Assembly (NCBI GenBank): GCA_951799445.1
Contig: OX637290.1
Location: 2,296,501 to 2,360,500 of the forward strand
DNA: 64,000 nucleotides
Source: Pseudisothecium myosuroides
Lineage: Eukaryota; Streptophyta; Bryopsida; Hypnales; Lembophyllaceae
Direction of reading: 5' to 3'
The notes beneath the pieces were generated by a model, which saw only the letters and a list, made by a program, of their open reading frames with translations, was not told where the DNA came from and made no database searches. Numbering within the stretch: the stretch's first letter is position 1; every line of letters begins with the position of its first letter. The translations under genes were made by a program, and so were the position numbers. Positions 34,207 through 45,625 of the stretch are shown one piece after another.

Positions 34207-34830
34207 CTGGACTAAAATACTAAACTTCTGGATTTCCAGAACTAAACGGGACGATGCCCTGCGGGGCCCCAACCACCCTTTTTTTTATTTTTTTTAATCT
34301 TTTAAAGTCTGAAATTTTGGAATCCAGTTGGGGAGAGGGAAAAACTCAAATTGGAACTTCAAAAACACAAGAGAAAGGGGGGGAGAAATAGAGGTTGCCA
34401 CTCCACGCACCACCTGCACAAAAACATCCGATCCAACCTGCATCACCACTCACACCTACACACAATGGAAGGAGATTAGGGAGAAGGAGGTGTTATAGGA
34501 GTAGAAAGGAGAGAGACGATAAATAGTGCCTAGCTAAGAGATTAGGTAGGAAATTTAGAAGAACTCCTTGCAACCGTTGGGAGGAGGATTAGGATGACAC
34601 AAAGCAAGGTTGCGTAAGAAGGTAGGAAGAACATTTAAACCTTTCTCGTAGTTTGAAACCATAGTGTAAGACTCATAAAAGCTTAGGTGGAATAGTGCTA
34701 GTGTAGAAGAGAGAGGAAGAAAGAAAAGAAAGGAGGAAGGGAAAGAGGGAGTTTAGATCATCAAAAATTGTAATATTTTCTCAATAAGCGGTGAGCTCGG
34801 AAAAAATTCAAAACAAAGCCAAAGACTACC

Positions 34831-34893
34831 ATGGAGCGTGAGGATGTACACGTGGACGTGGACGAAGTTATTTCCGACACCGGTAATGAAGAG
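34831..34893 (+). CDS. Putative first coding exon inside solo LTR (21 codons)
   Basis: ATG at 34831, 21 acidic codons (begins MEREDVH, ends TGNEE), then the donor GTGAGT at 34894. Length, frame and donor equal those of 21985-22047 while seven residues differ, so the frame has been kept although the sequence drifted. As part of a solo LTR it has no downstream gag to join and is not expected to make protein. Confidence 0.45.
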
Positions 34894-35149
34894 GTGAGTT
34901 TTTGATTTAATCTTTGATGTTTCTCCCTAATTAGCATTTATTTTCCTAATCAGCCCTTAGAGCGTGATTAGCACCCGAGATTAGTGCAAATTAGAAGTTT
35001 AGATTCAAAAAGTTATAGATTAGTGATAGAGGTTTCCAAAAACATATTACACTTAAGATTCGACCGTAAACTGACCGCGTTAGGCTAAGTTAAGCGATAG
35101 GGGGTAGAACGGAGGAATTTTAATTAAATTTGATCCACAAGGAACAATG

Positions 35150-36060
35150 GACGGAAATTAGGATTAGATTAGAAGGAGGATTTAGGATTAAAATTAAAGA
35201 TCAAATAACGGTTAAAAACCTAGAGTTAAATTAAGATTTTAATTAGGGAAGTTAAAATTCAAAAGTCGAAATTTGGAGTTAACTTTGGGAAGTAAAAAGT
35301 AGAGTAGGAAATAGAAGTCAAAAGTAGAATCCACTTAGGAAGTAGATTGTTGAGTTAGAAATAGAGTTAAAATTAGAAGTCAAAACCCTAGAGTTAAAAG
35401 TTGGAATTAAATTTAGGAGGGTAACATTTAGAATTAATCTAGGATTAAAACGATAGGATTAAATTTGGAAGTAGAAGTCAAAAGTCAAAAGTCAAAAGTT
35501 TAGATTAAATTTAAAGGTTAAATTTTAGAGTCAATAGGGGAGTAAAAAGTTAGAGTGAAAAGCTAAAAGTAGAAGTTAAAATTTAGAGGTAGAAGTTAAA
35601 TTTTAGAGTTAGTTGGAAGTAGAAAAATCTAGAGTCAAAGTGAAAACGTAGAGTTAAACCCAGAGGTTAAGATTGGGGATTAATTTTAGAAGTAAAAATT
35701 TAGAGTTAAAATTCAAAAACCTAGAGTTAAATTAGGAGTAAAAATCTACAGTAAAAAGTGAAAAGTTAGAGTTAACTTTAGAGGGTAAATCTTAGAGTAG
35801 TTTAGAAATAAGAATATAGAATTAAAAGTGGAACTTAGAATTACCTTAGAAGGTTAAAACTTGGAAGTTAGGAGTTGAAGTTGATTTAGAAGTAAAAACC
35901 TAGAATCAAAAGTCAAAACATAGAATAGAAGTCGGTAGTTAATACCTAGAACCAAGCTGAAGAAGTAAAATCTAGAGTTACATTAAGAAGTTGGAACTTT
36001 AGGGGTAGCTTTTAAAAGTAGAACTTTTAGGTGGAGTCTTAGAAACCCAAGATAGTCTTA
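35150..36060 (+). repeat. Low-complexity purine-rich tract in solo LTR
   Basis: Runs of AAAGTTAGAGTTAAAAG-like units, counterpart of 20760-21760. It would be intronic if the donor at 34894 were used. Confidence 0.65.
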
Positions 36061-36402
36061 GGGGTTCATGGAAGGAACATAGGGGTTCCCCTTTTTACGT
36101 AATTAGGGACATTAGAAATGACGCCAACTACCCAGTCGACCCTCGACATAGGATAGATAGTTAGGGAGTCAGGATTTCACCATCACTCTGAATATCGCAG
36201 TTAACTTGTGAGTTACTACATGCATTACTAATTATTCGCTGCCATCCACGACACTTAGGAAACGTTAGCAAAAAAGATCCACTGCTTGGAAGGCACAGTG
36301 GACCGTGCTCACAACACCCCCATATATTAAAAAAGTGGATAAAGGCATAGAACCTGGTCGGTGTTCACTCTATTACCAAGGGTGGATAATCTAGCGCCCA
36401 CA

Positions 36403-36600
36403 CCATGCATCCTCCGTCACGTTCTTGTTACCGTCGGACTAAAGCCTCAGTGAGGAGGGGTGCACCGCCTTTGTTTTGTGGCGTTCGGACCTAGGGGGTG
36501 AAAGCTTTTGAATTATAAAGCTTTCATCAATGAAAAAACGAAAAATTTACTTTTACTTTTATTTTGACTTTGGCAACATCATAGGGCACACTAGTTTTTA
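36403..36600 (-). repeat. 215-bp repeat family, copy 5, right part
   Basis: After the CCATG duplication the family resumes (CATCCTCCGTC, TACCGTCGGAC, GAGGAGGGGTGCAC, GTTTTGTGGCGTTCGGAC) and ends in CATAGGGCACACTAG near 36592. With 31625-31673 it forms one complete copy split by the LTR. Confidence 0.7.
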
Positions 36601-36866
36601 TTAGATTTGGATTTCTTTGCAAATATTTTGAGATGGATTATAAGAGGATATAGTTCATTAAATATTTTTGAATTTTAAAAGAAATATGCCATAATCTAAA
36701 ATTTAAAATCTATTATTATATGTAATGATTTCGAGGATGTGAAAGTTGATTGAATGAAGTTGAGAGTTCACTTCCCCATGCAATCTTTGTTCTGGATGAT
36801 TCAGCCTTAGCATAGGTCTCAAAAACTTTCCAATTTCTTTAGAAGAAAATTAGTGAATGAAGTTAA

Positions 36867-37680
36867 CCCCTAAATGCCTAAGCCATTCCAAGGATATTTT
36901 TCCTATGAAAAAAGAGCATGGACTTACAATTGTCCCCTATGAGGCAAATTTTTTTTCCTTCAAAATCTGACTGTATAGATGTTTAGAGAGCTTTCTTATT
37001 AGTCTGCTTACCAATTTTGAGTTTGAAATTGTAAGGGAGTTGTGAGATCATAACTAAAGAAATGTATGTTTCCTATTTTTAGTTTGTTGCCCCTCCCCAC
37101 AATGTTTCAAAAATTTGCACATAAAAGTTTTTTGGGATTGGAGGTGACATGAACAACTACAAATAGTGTTAGGTCACTAAAATACACTTTGAAAAAACCT
37201 AATTTCATATGAAAAGCTATCAAATTCATTACACAATCCACCTTGCAATTGATGTAATGCAATTTTTTTTTAAAATAGAGATTGCAAAATAACTCCAAAT
37301 CAACACTTGCATGTTTAAATTTTCAATGGTAAAAATCATGAAAACACTTTACTCTTTCCATTGGGACCATTTTCAAAGCAAATGGATATGTACAACTTTT
37401 TAGACCTCAAATCAAGTGAAATTGGAAAACTTTGCTCAAAGCCGGGAAATGAAGTAAAATTGGCAAGCTTTACTCTTGATGAATGGTACATATATGTGTT
37501 TGGAGACCTCTAAAAAATCAAATATTTACCTTTTTCTGTGAAAAAATGCAAGACTCCAATAATTAACCCTAAAAATTGCCCTTAAAAATATCTAAAATAG
37601 GCACAAGAATTTAACTGCCTTCACCCAAATGAGCCTGAAATTTCAAATCGACCATATATGGTCGCCCATGCAGTTAGGGG
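36867..37680. mobile_element. TTAA-flanked TIR element 2
   Basis: An 814-bp segment starting CCCCTAAATGCC and ending GTTAGGGG, bordered by TTAA at 36863-36866 and 37681-37684. The inverted repeats are short and partly decayed. Interior A/T-rich, non-coding. Confidence 0.6.
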
Positions 37681-37684
37681 TTAA

Positions 37685-38940
37685 TTATGTCAACTTAGAT
37701 ATAATTTCCTGAATCATTTTACAAAACATGAATGACACATAAATTGTGAGGAATAACAGTTTTATTTTTTGAGACTAAACATCTATCTAAAATAAAATCA
37801 AAATAGAAACAATATTCAACATTAAAAACTCTTGAAAATTATAGAAAAATACGCGTGATATGTAAAATGATTTCATGATTTGATATTGAAATAATGCATA
37901 AATCTTAGTATAAGTTGTATAAACGATATAAGAATTGATATGGAAAAATATATTAATCTTCTGTTTAGCATTTTAGAGTATACTAAACTTCTAAAATAAT
38001 AGAACGTTATGGAAAGTACAATATCATGTTCATTAATTAATGTTAATCAATTCATGGTAATAAATAAAGTCTATAAGATTGCTACAACTATAGTTATTGA
38101 CTTGTACCTAACCCTAAAGCACTTTCACTTCCAAATTCTGGATAACAAACAAATATCTTTCTCATTACTGCTTGGATGAAAGTCCTTTAATTTATATACA
38201 TACTTCATCAAGTTGTTTTTCCTATGTAATGGTTGGATTTGGTGAAACTAAAGTTTTTATTTTTCTAAAATTACAAATGTGGAAGTCTGTCAAGCCAAAA
38301 ATTACATTGACTACAATTCAAAATTGTATTTGTAAAAATGACATCCTAGATTTAAAGAACACAAAAATTTCAAAAAATCACCATATCAAGAGAAACTCAT
38401 TTCAAATTCATTCCAATAAGTTTTACTCAAAAAATGATAATATTTTGCTTGTATTTGAATTTTGAAGGAATTTTGAAATTTTCCTTTCAAATTTTATAAA
38501 AAAATACAAGTGATAGCACTAGTGAATCTAACCATACAGATGGAATTTATAACTCAAAATGTACAATTTTCATTTGCATATCAATTCCAAAATCATCTTT
38601 CAAATAGTATTTTATAATAATTTTTTTTTTCAGATAGTGAATTTTGGAGAAGGATCTGGACGTTTAGGGGCTAAATTCTATTTAAAAAAGTTTTTTCCAA
38701 CTTTACTCGGGGGGGGGTCACTCCCCTATATGTTTACATATCACGCGCGATAATGGGATATTTAAGTGGAGGATATTTATGTGTCTCCAAGTATTTTTTG
38801 CCTCACTATTTTTACATAAAAAGCTACCGAAATGTATTTTTCTACACCCTATTTTTTTTTGTAAATGGTGGGCGATGCTATTTTTTTGCACCCTATTTTT
38901 TTTCAACTTTGTAGAATTATACAAAGGTCACAAAGAAAAT
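37685..38940. other. AT-rich intergenic DNA, no gene recognised
   Basis: No supported coding sequence. The 97-codon frame at 38172-38465 is A/T-rich without a domain. At 38820-38915 the sequence CTACACCCTATTTTTTTTTG appears twice in similar form, a local duplication. Confidence 0.5.
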
Positions 38941-38949
38941 AATGGCATT

Positions 38950-40500
38950 GCAAACTAGAGTACAGAAGAAATGCCAAAATAGAGAGGATTCCAAACTTGT
39001 TCATTTTAGTGGTCACTTAGTCCTACTGTGAGAAATGGCAAGTTTAAGAAAACTAAGATGATCAATAAAGCTGGTGAGAGCACAATACCAAGAGAATAGC
39101 ATTGAGAAAAAAAGACATTGCAAAGCAGAAAAACACATCCAAGGAATGGGCTGCAACTTCAAATTTGAAAGCAAAATGACAAGAAAGCAAACGCATGACA
39201 TTTCAAAATGAGATAGTGCAACAAAGAAGCATGGAATACAAAAATTGTGTTCATAAACACATATACAACATTGGCTGCAATGCAAGCTTGTCCAAAAATA
39301 TTTACAAATGCCAAGTTTGAATGTTCACTGCATGTCAGGAACCACCATCTACAACACCATCTACACCTATTCGTATGCCAAGCTAACATGGGGAAATACA
39401 TCAATACTAGCTACCTTGAATTCCAGATCCTAAAACGTTGCAATACATTCGTGATAGTTGATGCCGGAGTTCTTGCAGAAAACCAAAACTGAAACAAGAA
39501 CAGAAACATCACAAGCTAGAAATGAAATTCACCAAGCACGACCATGTTGATTAGGTGTGATTCACAAATGCTTTTGGGGCCGCTAGATGCTAGTTTGTAC
39601 CCAATGGATACACTCCTCACCGTCCTCCAACGCCAAGCTCAGTCCCGACAGATTTGTTGCTGACAAATCCTCAAATGTTGTTGTGCGCCAATTGTCTTTA
39701 GACAATGGTCAGTTTAGCCACCAACTTCTGCTGAAGAGGCTCCTGTGCTTTTGGAAGAGGAAGATTACGTACTCCTCTTCTTCCCTCCACATAAGGAGAG
39801 CCAGCAACCGAAATTCCTCTCGAGCCAACATGAGTGCCCCCCACTCTGATGTGCCTTCCACGAAATCGTACTACGAGCTGGAAGTCCCCCTCACATTGTC
39901 CAATGTGGTGAAAGTTGCTGCGTGCTCCTCTGCTATTACACTATTCAAAAGGTTCAAAGAAGCCCCCCAAAAAGAACATCAACTTCAAGCTTGTAGCTTC
40001 CTCACTAGAACGGTCTTCAATGTCGGCCCCTTCTGTATTGAAATGTGCACCCTAAACCCTGGCGCCATGATCCACCATTAAAGAAATTGCCCCAACTTCA
40101 TGCTCCACCGTAAGCAAAATCGCTAGAAGTTGAAGCCTCACCCTAAGCTGAAACCGCCAACAATTCTTCAAATCCAAATCCTAAACCACAAGCTCTAGGA
40201 CACTAGCTGCAGAAAGAATTCCACCAAGCACGGATTGCATTGCCGCAAGCAGGAGGATAGAGATTCGTCCGAAACCCTAAACGGAGAAAAATGCAGACTG
40301 ATCGAGAGAACACCAACGCACGCTGACGCACGCCACAAGAACCCCAAGGCCGTTGGAAATGCCAACCCGCCACGTGCGTCACGAGAACTCCAAGGCCATT
40401 AGAAACAACCTTCCAATCCCCGTCCAAAGACCAAAAATTAAATTTCCCTCCACTTAGGTAATTGAAGACTAAACTAAAAAATAGCAAACTTGTACACCAA
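38950..40500 (-). other. Possible minus-strand non-coding transcription unit
   Basis: Read on the minus strand, 40500-40250 resembles a plant promoter and 5' leader: CCACGTGCG with a G-box near 40370, then TTTAGGGTTTCGG near 40275, a telo-box motif common in plant leaders. A strong acceptor-like stretch, TTTCTGTTCTTGTTTCAG, lies at about 39510-39493. No long frame exists on the minus strand. The 164-codon plus-strand frame 39587-40081 is unmatched to any family. A non-coding RNA, a pseudogene or the 5' end of a decayed gene are all possible. Confidence 0.25.
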
Positions 40501-40758
40501 ACTGGATCAGACGGTTATAATTAAACTGAACCTACTAAACAAGTTTGGGGGGATTACATGTTTGGGATCCTATTTTCTTTCTACTACACAAAGAAATGGA
40601 AGAATTATACTACACCCTATTTTTTTATAATGATCCTAGAACATATTATCTATGCTATAATAGATCTAAGGAAGGTATAAAATTTTCCTCCAAGGAATTA
40701 ATTTGATCCTATTTATAATCCCATGTAGTTTTTTAAAATTTTAGGAGTCTCCCCCCCG

Positions 40759-40930
40759 AGGAACATACTAAACTTTAAATACTAACAAGATAAACACCTA
40801 TACGAACTGTACACATTCTATTACAACAAGTACAACAAGAAGGGTAACAAGAGGGAACATACTGAATATGAAATACTAACAAAATAAACACCTACCTAAA
40901 CTGTACAAGTTATATTACAACAAGGACCAT
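40759..40930. repeat. Tandem duplication, period about 94 bp
   Basis: GGAACATACTAAACTTTAAA and GGAACATACTGAATATGAAA start two units that share TACTAACAAxATAAACACCT and TTACAACAAG. It lies downstream of the RING-like frame. Confidence 0.6.
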
Positions 40931-41069
40931 ATTGAATATATAAGTACAAATCAGGAACCAAAAAATTTGAAGGTAACAATATACTCGGAACGTTATCAAC
41001 CTGTACAAACTTGTATTGAGAAGTACAGACTAAACAACTAGAAGGGGCATAGTAAACATGATAAACACA

Positions 41070-41774
41070 TCAAGTACAAATCAGGGCACTCCAAACACGC
41101 TTTGGTAACGCTAAACCAAAAATTTTATGCAAGTTCTGCACGAAATGGACATAGCATGATATAAACAACACGACCAGTGTTACAGAACTAACTTTCTCCC
41201 AATCCCAAGTAAAACTAGTCAAGTGACTATAACTCAGTTGTAAAAAACTTTCAATGTATGTACCAATCAGTATATAGGTGTACCACTCAGAATGCAGTTG
41301 TATAATATTAAGCTCCTCGATGGCAGTTGTTCTATATTGTTGGATGGTTGTACGGGCTTCTGCTGCAGCGTTAGTCCTAGTTGCTAATCCTCCACTGATA
41401 GCAATGTGACACTCTGCCTTCAACTTTGTCCACTCTTCACTCCCACCTCCAGGCCGACCATAGCCACGAACACCCCGAAATCCGAAACTCATGATCCATT
41501 CAATGGGCTGACTTTGCCTGCAATTCAAAGCAGAGCATTCTGTGCCTGCGGTGAAGTTCACCAACGCACACCATGGATGATATAGGTGTTTGCAGGCGGA
41601 GACAACCATTTCAGAGTAGAGGAAGGCAAAACCGCACAGGGCGCATAAGTCCTTCTCTCTTGTGCCTGCTTCTCCTGCGAAATACACTAGGGGAACCGGT
41701 CGCAAGTGAAAGCCATCAGATGCACGCCCTAGATAAGCATGCTCCTCCTGCAAAGCACAGACCTGCAAGCGCAT
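41070..41774 (-). CDS. RING-like zinc-finger protein, probably a partial gene
   Basis: A 234-codon frame. Residues 44-85 hold eight potential zinc ligands: C44-x2-C47-x13-C61-x-H63-x2-H66-x2-C69-x10-C80-x4-C85. This is a RING-H2-like order except that the last pair is spaced by four residues rather than two. RING domains usually recruit ubiquitin-conjugating enzymes; activity here is unproven. The first 40 residues could be the end of a coiled coil, suggesting missing upstream exons. Residues 165-210 are hydrophobic but uneven and may be read-through into non-coding sequence after a lost splice site. A copy of the 215-bp repeat lies just upstream (41905-42115), so the gene may be a transposon-truncated or captured copy. 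Confidence 0.5.
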   Translation of the reverse strand: MRLQVCALQEEHAYLGRASDGFHLRPVPLVYFAGEAGTREKDLCALCGFAFLYSEMVVSACKHLYHPWCALVNFTAGTECSALNCRQSQPIEWIMSFGFRGVRGYGRPGGGSEEWTKLKAECHIAISGGLATRTNAAAEARTTIQQYRTTAIEELNIIQLHSEWYTYILIGTYIESFLQLSYSHLTSFTWDWEKVSSVTLVVLFISCYVHFVQNLHKIFGLALPKRVWSALICT

Positions 41775-41904
41775 CTTTACAACTTGCTAGTGCTCCAAAT
41801 TGAGTGCCTCTTCCAAGCTAACGTCTTCCAAGCTAACGTCTTCCAGGCATCCAAGTTAATCGTCGACATCCAAGTTGACATCCAAGTTAATATGTTGACG
41901 ATAT

Positions 41905-42115
41905 CAAGCACGCCACTGGGGGACGCACGATCCCAAAGATCCATAATTTGACATAATAAGTTCCACAAATAACTCAAAAATCCAAAACTTCCCCATCGTA
42001 GGTCAAAACGTTACAAAACAAAGCCCGTGCACCCCTCCTTGCCGAGGGCTTTCCGATGGTACCGAGCATGCCACCGGGGGACGCACGGTCCGGGAGATCT
42101 CACCATGACAAACAA
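41905..42115 (+). repeat. 215-bp dispersed repeat family, copy 3
   Basis: Well-preserved 3' two-thirds of the family (CAAAGCCCGTGCACCCCTCC, GGGGGACGCACGGTCC, AGATCTCACCATGAC), preceded at 41905-41945 by a second fragment (GCACGCCACTGGGGGACGCA), i.e. a partial duplication. The GC-richer state suggests a younger copy. Confidence 0.6.
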
Positions 42116-42172
42116 ACAAAAATAAATAAAACAAACAACCTTCCTTCATGGGTGGATACCATACAAACTTAA

Positions 42173-42393
42173 CCCTGAAACGCTCCGACATCCATTTTTT
42201 GGACAATGAACAGAGGGCTTGCAGACACTCTTTTGTCCAATGAACTTCTCATTCATCCAATGTAATACTTGAATGTTGAAAAGGCAACCTTCTTTAATGG
42301 CCAATTTCATGTAATTCCGGTAAATGATCTTTTAGTATAAAGATATAAGCAAATATAAGCCAAAATTTGAGAAAGGATCAAGACATTTCAGGG
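42173..42393. mobile_element. Short TTAA-flanked MITE, CCCTGAAA family
   Basis: A 221-bp element with ends CCCTGAAACG and CCCTGAAATG (right end as reverse complement), bordered by TTAA at 42169-42172 and 42394-42397. Same TTAA rule as the larger family but different end sequence. It carries CATCCATTTTTTGGACAATG near the left end, echoed in the next element. Confidence 0.65.
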
Positions 42394-42790
42394 TTAATAC
42401 AAGAGATAAAAGAGATGTATGGCCTGTAACTTAATTTTTGGATGACCTTCAGAGTGCAATTCCGAGTTGCTCGTGGAGATGCTGGCCGTCAGATTGTCAT
42501 GATCGGACGGATGAGAATCTGTTTAGAATTAGGTTTCTGTTTTCTAGGGGATGATGAATTTTAGTGCGGTTACCACTCTAATAGATTTGAAAAATGCTAT
42601 AAGTTTCTACTCTTGATGAATATTTTTACCGAGAGCATGGATATCAATACTATTCAAAGAGAGGATTTCTATATAAATAGTTGGTAAAATTATTCATTAA
42701 GAATTATAATTTATAGCATTTTAATATCAATTAGTATAGTTAACACTAAATTTCATTATTAGTGTATTTCTTGATGTGTTACCATTTTAA

Positions 42791-43230
42791 CCCCTACTTG
42801 CTCCAACGTCCACAATTTGGACAATGTATATTATGAAAATAGTCTAACTACCACATGATTGATGGATGATTTCATTTATTGATTTTTGGACGTACACTTG
42901 AAAAAGTTTTGAATCCTTTTGTAGGATGCATTGCACCAAAATTCTTGTGTATAATTTTGTATAATTTGTATGAGTAATGATTATTAGAATTGATTGAAAT
43001 TTTAACATTGTAGCATTGCTATAGACACTAAATGTTCAATGGATGGCAAAGAACCCTTCTATGTAAGATAGAAGTATAGATGTTCATCTTTGGAATTTTG
43101 TATGAAAAGGGTAGGTCTTGCACAACAATTTGACATCCAATGAGTGGTCTTGACTGGATTTTTTTAAGCAAATCATTCACACAGTACCAAAAAGGAAGAT
43201 TTCCATAGTGACCAGCCCTACGTTGCAGGG
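42791..43230. mobile_element. Possible TTAA-flanked element related to 42173-42393
   Basis: TTAA at 42787-42790 is followed by CCCCTACTTGCTCCAACG and then TCCACAATTTGGACAATG, matching the neighbour's left end. GCAGGG followed by TTAA at 43231-43234 may be the other end. The end repeats are poor, so limits are tentative. Confidence 0.35.
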
Positions 43231-43234
43231 TTAA

Positions 43235-44548
43235 GGTGCCAGACTACCCAAAGGGGCGGCAATTAAATATTCTTGCATTTTGAGCACAAGCGTAGCGGAA
43301 GCAAAGAGCAGCACCAAATGTTTTCTCACACACTAACCTAAAATAAAAGTGAAAGTCTCAATGAGTAACATCAAATTCTAATCGAATAATTTACTTTGTA
43401 TTGGAGCTTCAGGCCATTCATGACACTTTTTTCTGCGAAAATGTTATACGGAGTACAAAATTGACCCTGACGTCAAAATTTTGATCGTGGTCGCTCCGAA
43501 CGCTCTGAGGATCTGCTCTTGTCGCTCCTCGACTCGAGGACTACCCTACATGGCATACTGGCATCCTCCATGCCCATTATCTACAGTAGTTCATAATTAT
43601 TGAAATTCAAGCGTCATCTTGCGGTTGTTTTGAAATGTCCAGTGTCTCTCGATTTCCTCACAGTATATTTTGTTCACTTTGGAGGTGTCCCACCTGTGAC
43701 AGAATGAATCTGAGCGTTAGGGAGGGGTCGAAGCCTTCTCCACTTCGATCCACGCATTGAAGACGATGAATATAAAACTAGCCAAGCAATGGACTAGCCA
43801 CGCATTACCTCCAATGCACAGGATGCATCTACTGTGACAATTGTGCTTCCATAAAACTTGCAACCTTTGCCAGAAGCAGTCAGGATGTAGCACTGTCTCA
43901 GGCGCGACCAAATTCCGAGCTGACAACAACGCTCTATCTGGAGATATGCACACTTCTGTCAGCCTAATTGCCGCAGTCATGCAACCTTCACAATGAAGAT
44001 CGAAGCAACAGAAGCATGCAGCAAGCGATTTCCGATCCCTCGGCCTGGGTCGTTGTTAAGTGGGGGGGAAGTGGTACTGGCTGGCATGCCTCGCAATTTG
44101 CAGGAGAGCCGATTGCCCTTCGCAAGCCCAAACACGACAATTTCCCACCATATATTAACACCAATGACACACAGAAACAGGCTCAGAATGTCAGCAGCAG
44201 CACCGCAAGAGACGCAGGGAGATTCGAGCAGTGGTAATCGCAGACTTGGCATGCGATCAGTTTATTCCTGAATCAAAATTCCTGAAGATGTTGTATCTCT
44301 CCCCTTTCAGTTGGAGATCCATTTATGTGCTATGCAATCCAAACCAAAACCATGGCATGATTTTCGCAAATCACCTTGATCATTCAAGCTTGAGCTCTTA
44401 TGATCCTCGATCCTAAACCCTAACTGTAGTGATTTCATATCCTCGAGATGATCGATCTACGGGTGTCAGCAAGAACTTGAGTACGGTAGTATATGATCAT
44501 ACTTGGCGACGTTATTAATTAATGAAATCGGCCTCAAGATTATTTCTT
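43235..44548. other. Region downstream of the ubiquitin-like gene
   Basis: GC rises towards the gene from about 43700. Overlapping 60-90-codon frames on both strands at 43717-44271 have no recognised domain and are more likely 3' untranslated or intergenic sequence. A telomere-like CCTAAACCCTAAC occurs at 44413-44425. Confidence 0.45.
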
Positions 44549-45625
44549 CTAACCTGAGCCCGTGACTCTGGAGAAGAAGCTACCGAAGCCGGATTTTCCG
44601 CCACTACTAACCACCAATCTGATAATGGAGTCTACCTCGATGTTATACTCAAATAGCGTCTTGTCGTCCTCGAGCTCAACGTCCCCGAGCAATAGCTTCT
44701 GCTTGTGCACCGCAATCCCTTCCTTGTCGTGCACCTTCTTCTTGATGGCTTCCACGGTGTGAAAGCTTTTCAGGTCGATCACGATGCATTTTCCCGCCAC
44801 CGTCTTCACGAAGAAATGAAACGACGAGCCGCAGCACTCGAAGCACGGGCACTCGGCGGGGTGCTTCTGTCGCCGGAGCAGGAAGAAGGCATCACCGCGA
44901 CTGACGTTCAGGTCGCCCAGGGTGGCGTCGTCCGGCAAGTCCGCGTTGTTCGATTCGCGGTTGAAGAAGCCGTAGGTGTGGCGCGGTTTGAGTCGTTGAT
45001 GGTAGGGCGGAATGCCCTCCATCTGGTGCAGCATCGCCTTCACGTCGAGGACGGTGTCTGCTTTCCGAACCTCCAGGGTAATGGTCCGGTCCAGGATGGC
45101 GATGCACACCGTCACGGGCATGAGCCCCACTGGCTCCATGGGCACCATGCGCAGCACGCTGTCCTTGGCGATGTTGTAATCGCTGAGCAGGTGACCGTTG
45201 AGAAGCTCCTCGTCGTTGAAAATCAGGCGCTGCCGTCCGGCAGGCGAGCCCTCCGCGTCGCGCAGCGTGCTCTTCACGCTGAACACACTGCCGTTGCGGC
45301 TCACCGTGAGAGGGATGGTCTTGTCCCGCCGAGTGTTCACGTAGATGCGCATGGTGTGGATGGTTTGGTCGATCGACAAGGCGCGGCACGCCATGCATTT
45401 GCACCACCACATTTGGAGCGTGGAGGTGTTGTCGATTTGGTAAGCCTCGAGCGCGCGCTCGTCGCGGAGGAGACGACCGCCATACGAGAGGCGTTGCAGG
45501 CTGGCGCCGATGATCTCGCTGCCCTCGATGGCCAGTTTCACGGCGTACACGGTGTTCTTGGGGCTGGCATCGATCTGGATGGACCGCACCGCATCGCTTT
45601 GCCAGTCCCTCGCCTCGATCAACAT
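44549..45625 (-). CDS. Protein with four ubiquitin-like domains
   Basis: A GC-rich single frame, the only clear host gene. Counting from the ATG at 45625 it has 358 codons. The frame stays open 13 codons further to a GTG at 45664, with a poly-Glu stretch upstream of that but no ATG, so a 5' exon joined near ATGCAG at about 45700 is possible. Numbered from 45664, ubiquitin-like folds occur at about 26-88, 104-174, 184-264 and 282-353. The last is closest to ubiquitin (FFVKTVAGK, DKEGIAVHKQKL, LEDDKTLFEYNI). It ends VVSSGGKSG and then a 15-residue tail, lacking the LRLRGG processing site, so it is probably not cleaved to free ubiquitin. Cys clusters (WWCKCMAC 86-93, CPCFECC 272-278) lie between domains. 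The role may be proteasome or ubiquitin-receptor linked; specific function unknown. Confidence 0.85.
   Translation of the reverse strand: MLIEARDWQSDAVRSIQIDASPKNTVYAVKLAIEGSEIIGASLQRLSYGGRLLRDERALEAYQIDNTSTLQMWWCKCMACRALSIDQTIHTMRIYVNTRRDKTIPLTVSRNGSVFSVKSTLRDAEGSPAGRQRLIFNDEELLNGHLLSDYNIAKDSVLRMVPMEPVGLMPVTVCIAILDRTITLEVRKADTVLDVKAMLHQMEGIPPYHQRLKPRHTYGFFNRESNNADLPDDATLGDLNVSRGDAFFLLRRQKHPAECPCFECCGSSFHFFVKTVAGKCIVIDLKSFHTVEAIKKKVHDKEGIAVHKQKLLLGDVELEDDKTLFEYNIEVDSIIRLVVSSGGKSGFGSFFSRVTGSG

Larger units (their letters stand above)
31674..36402 (+). mobile_element. Solo LTR of the giant-LTR family
   Basis: A 4,729-bp LTR starting TGTGAGCTCCC and ending GCGCCCACA, bordered by perfect 5-bp direct repeats CCATG at 31669-31673 and 36403-36407. 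There is no internal region, so it is a solo LTR left by recombination between the two LTRs of a full element. It interrupts a copy of the 215-bp repeat, which resumes exactly after the duplication. It matches the minus-strand LTR 20426-25178 along its whole length, with the main difference in the minisatellite region. Confidence 0.9.

Noticed and set aside
39587..40081. 164-codon plus-strand frame
   Set aside because: No recognisable domain, Ser-rich composition without coding signal; the region reads more like a minus-strand leader.
44413..44425. Interstitial telomere repeat (CCTAAACCCTAAC)
   Set aside because: Less than two units; common as a telo-box or by chance.
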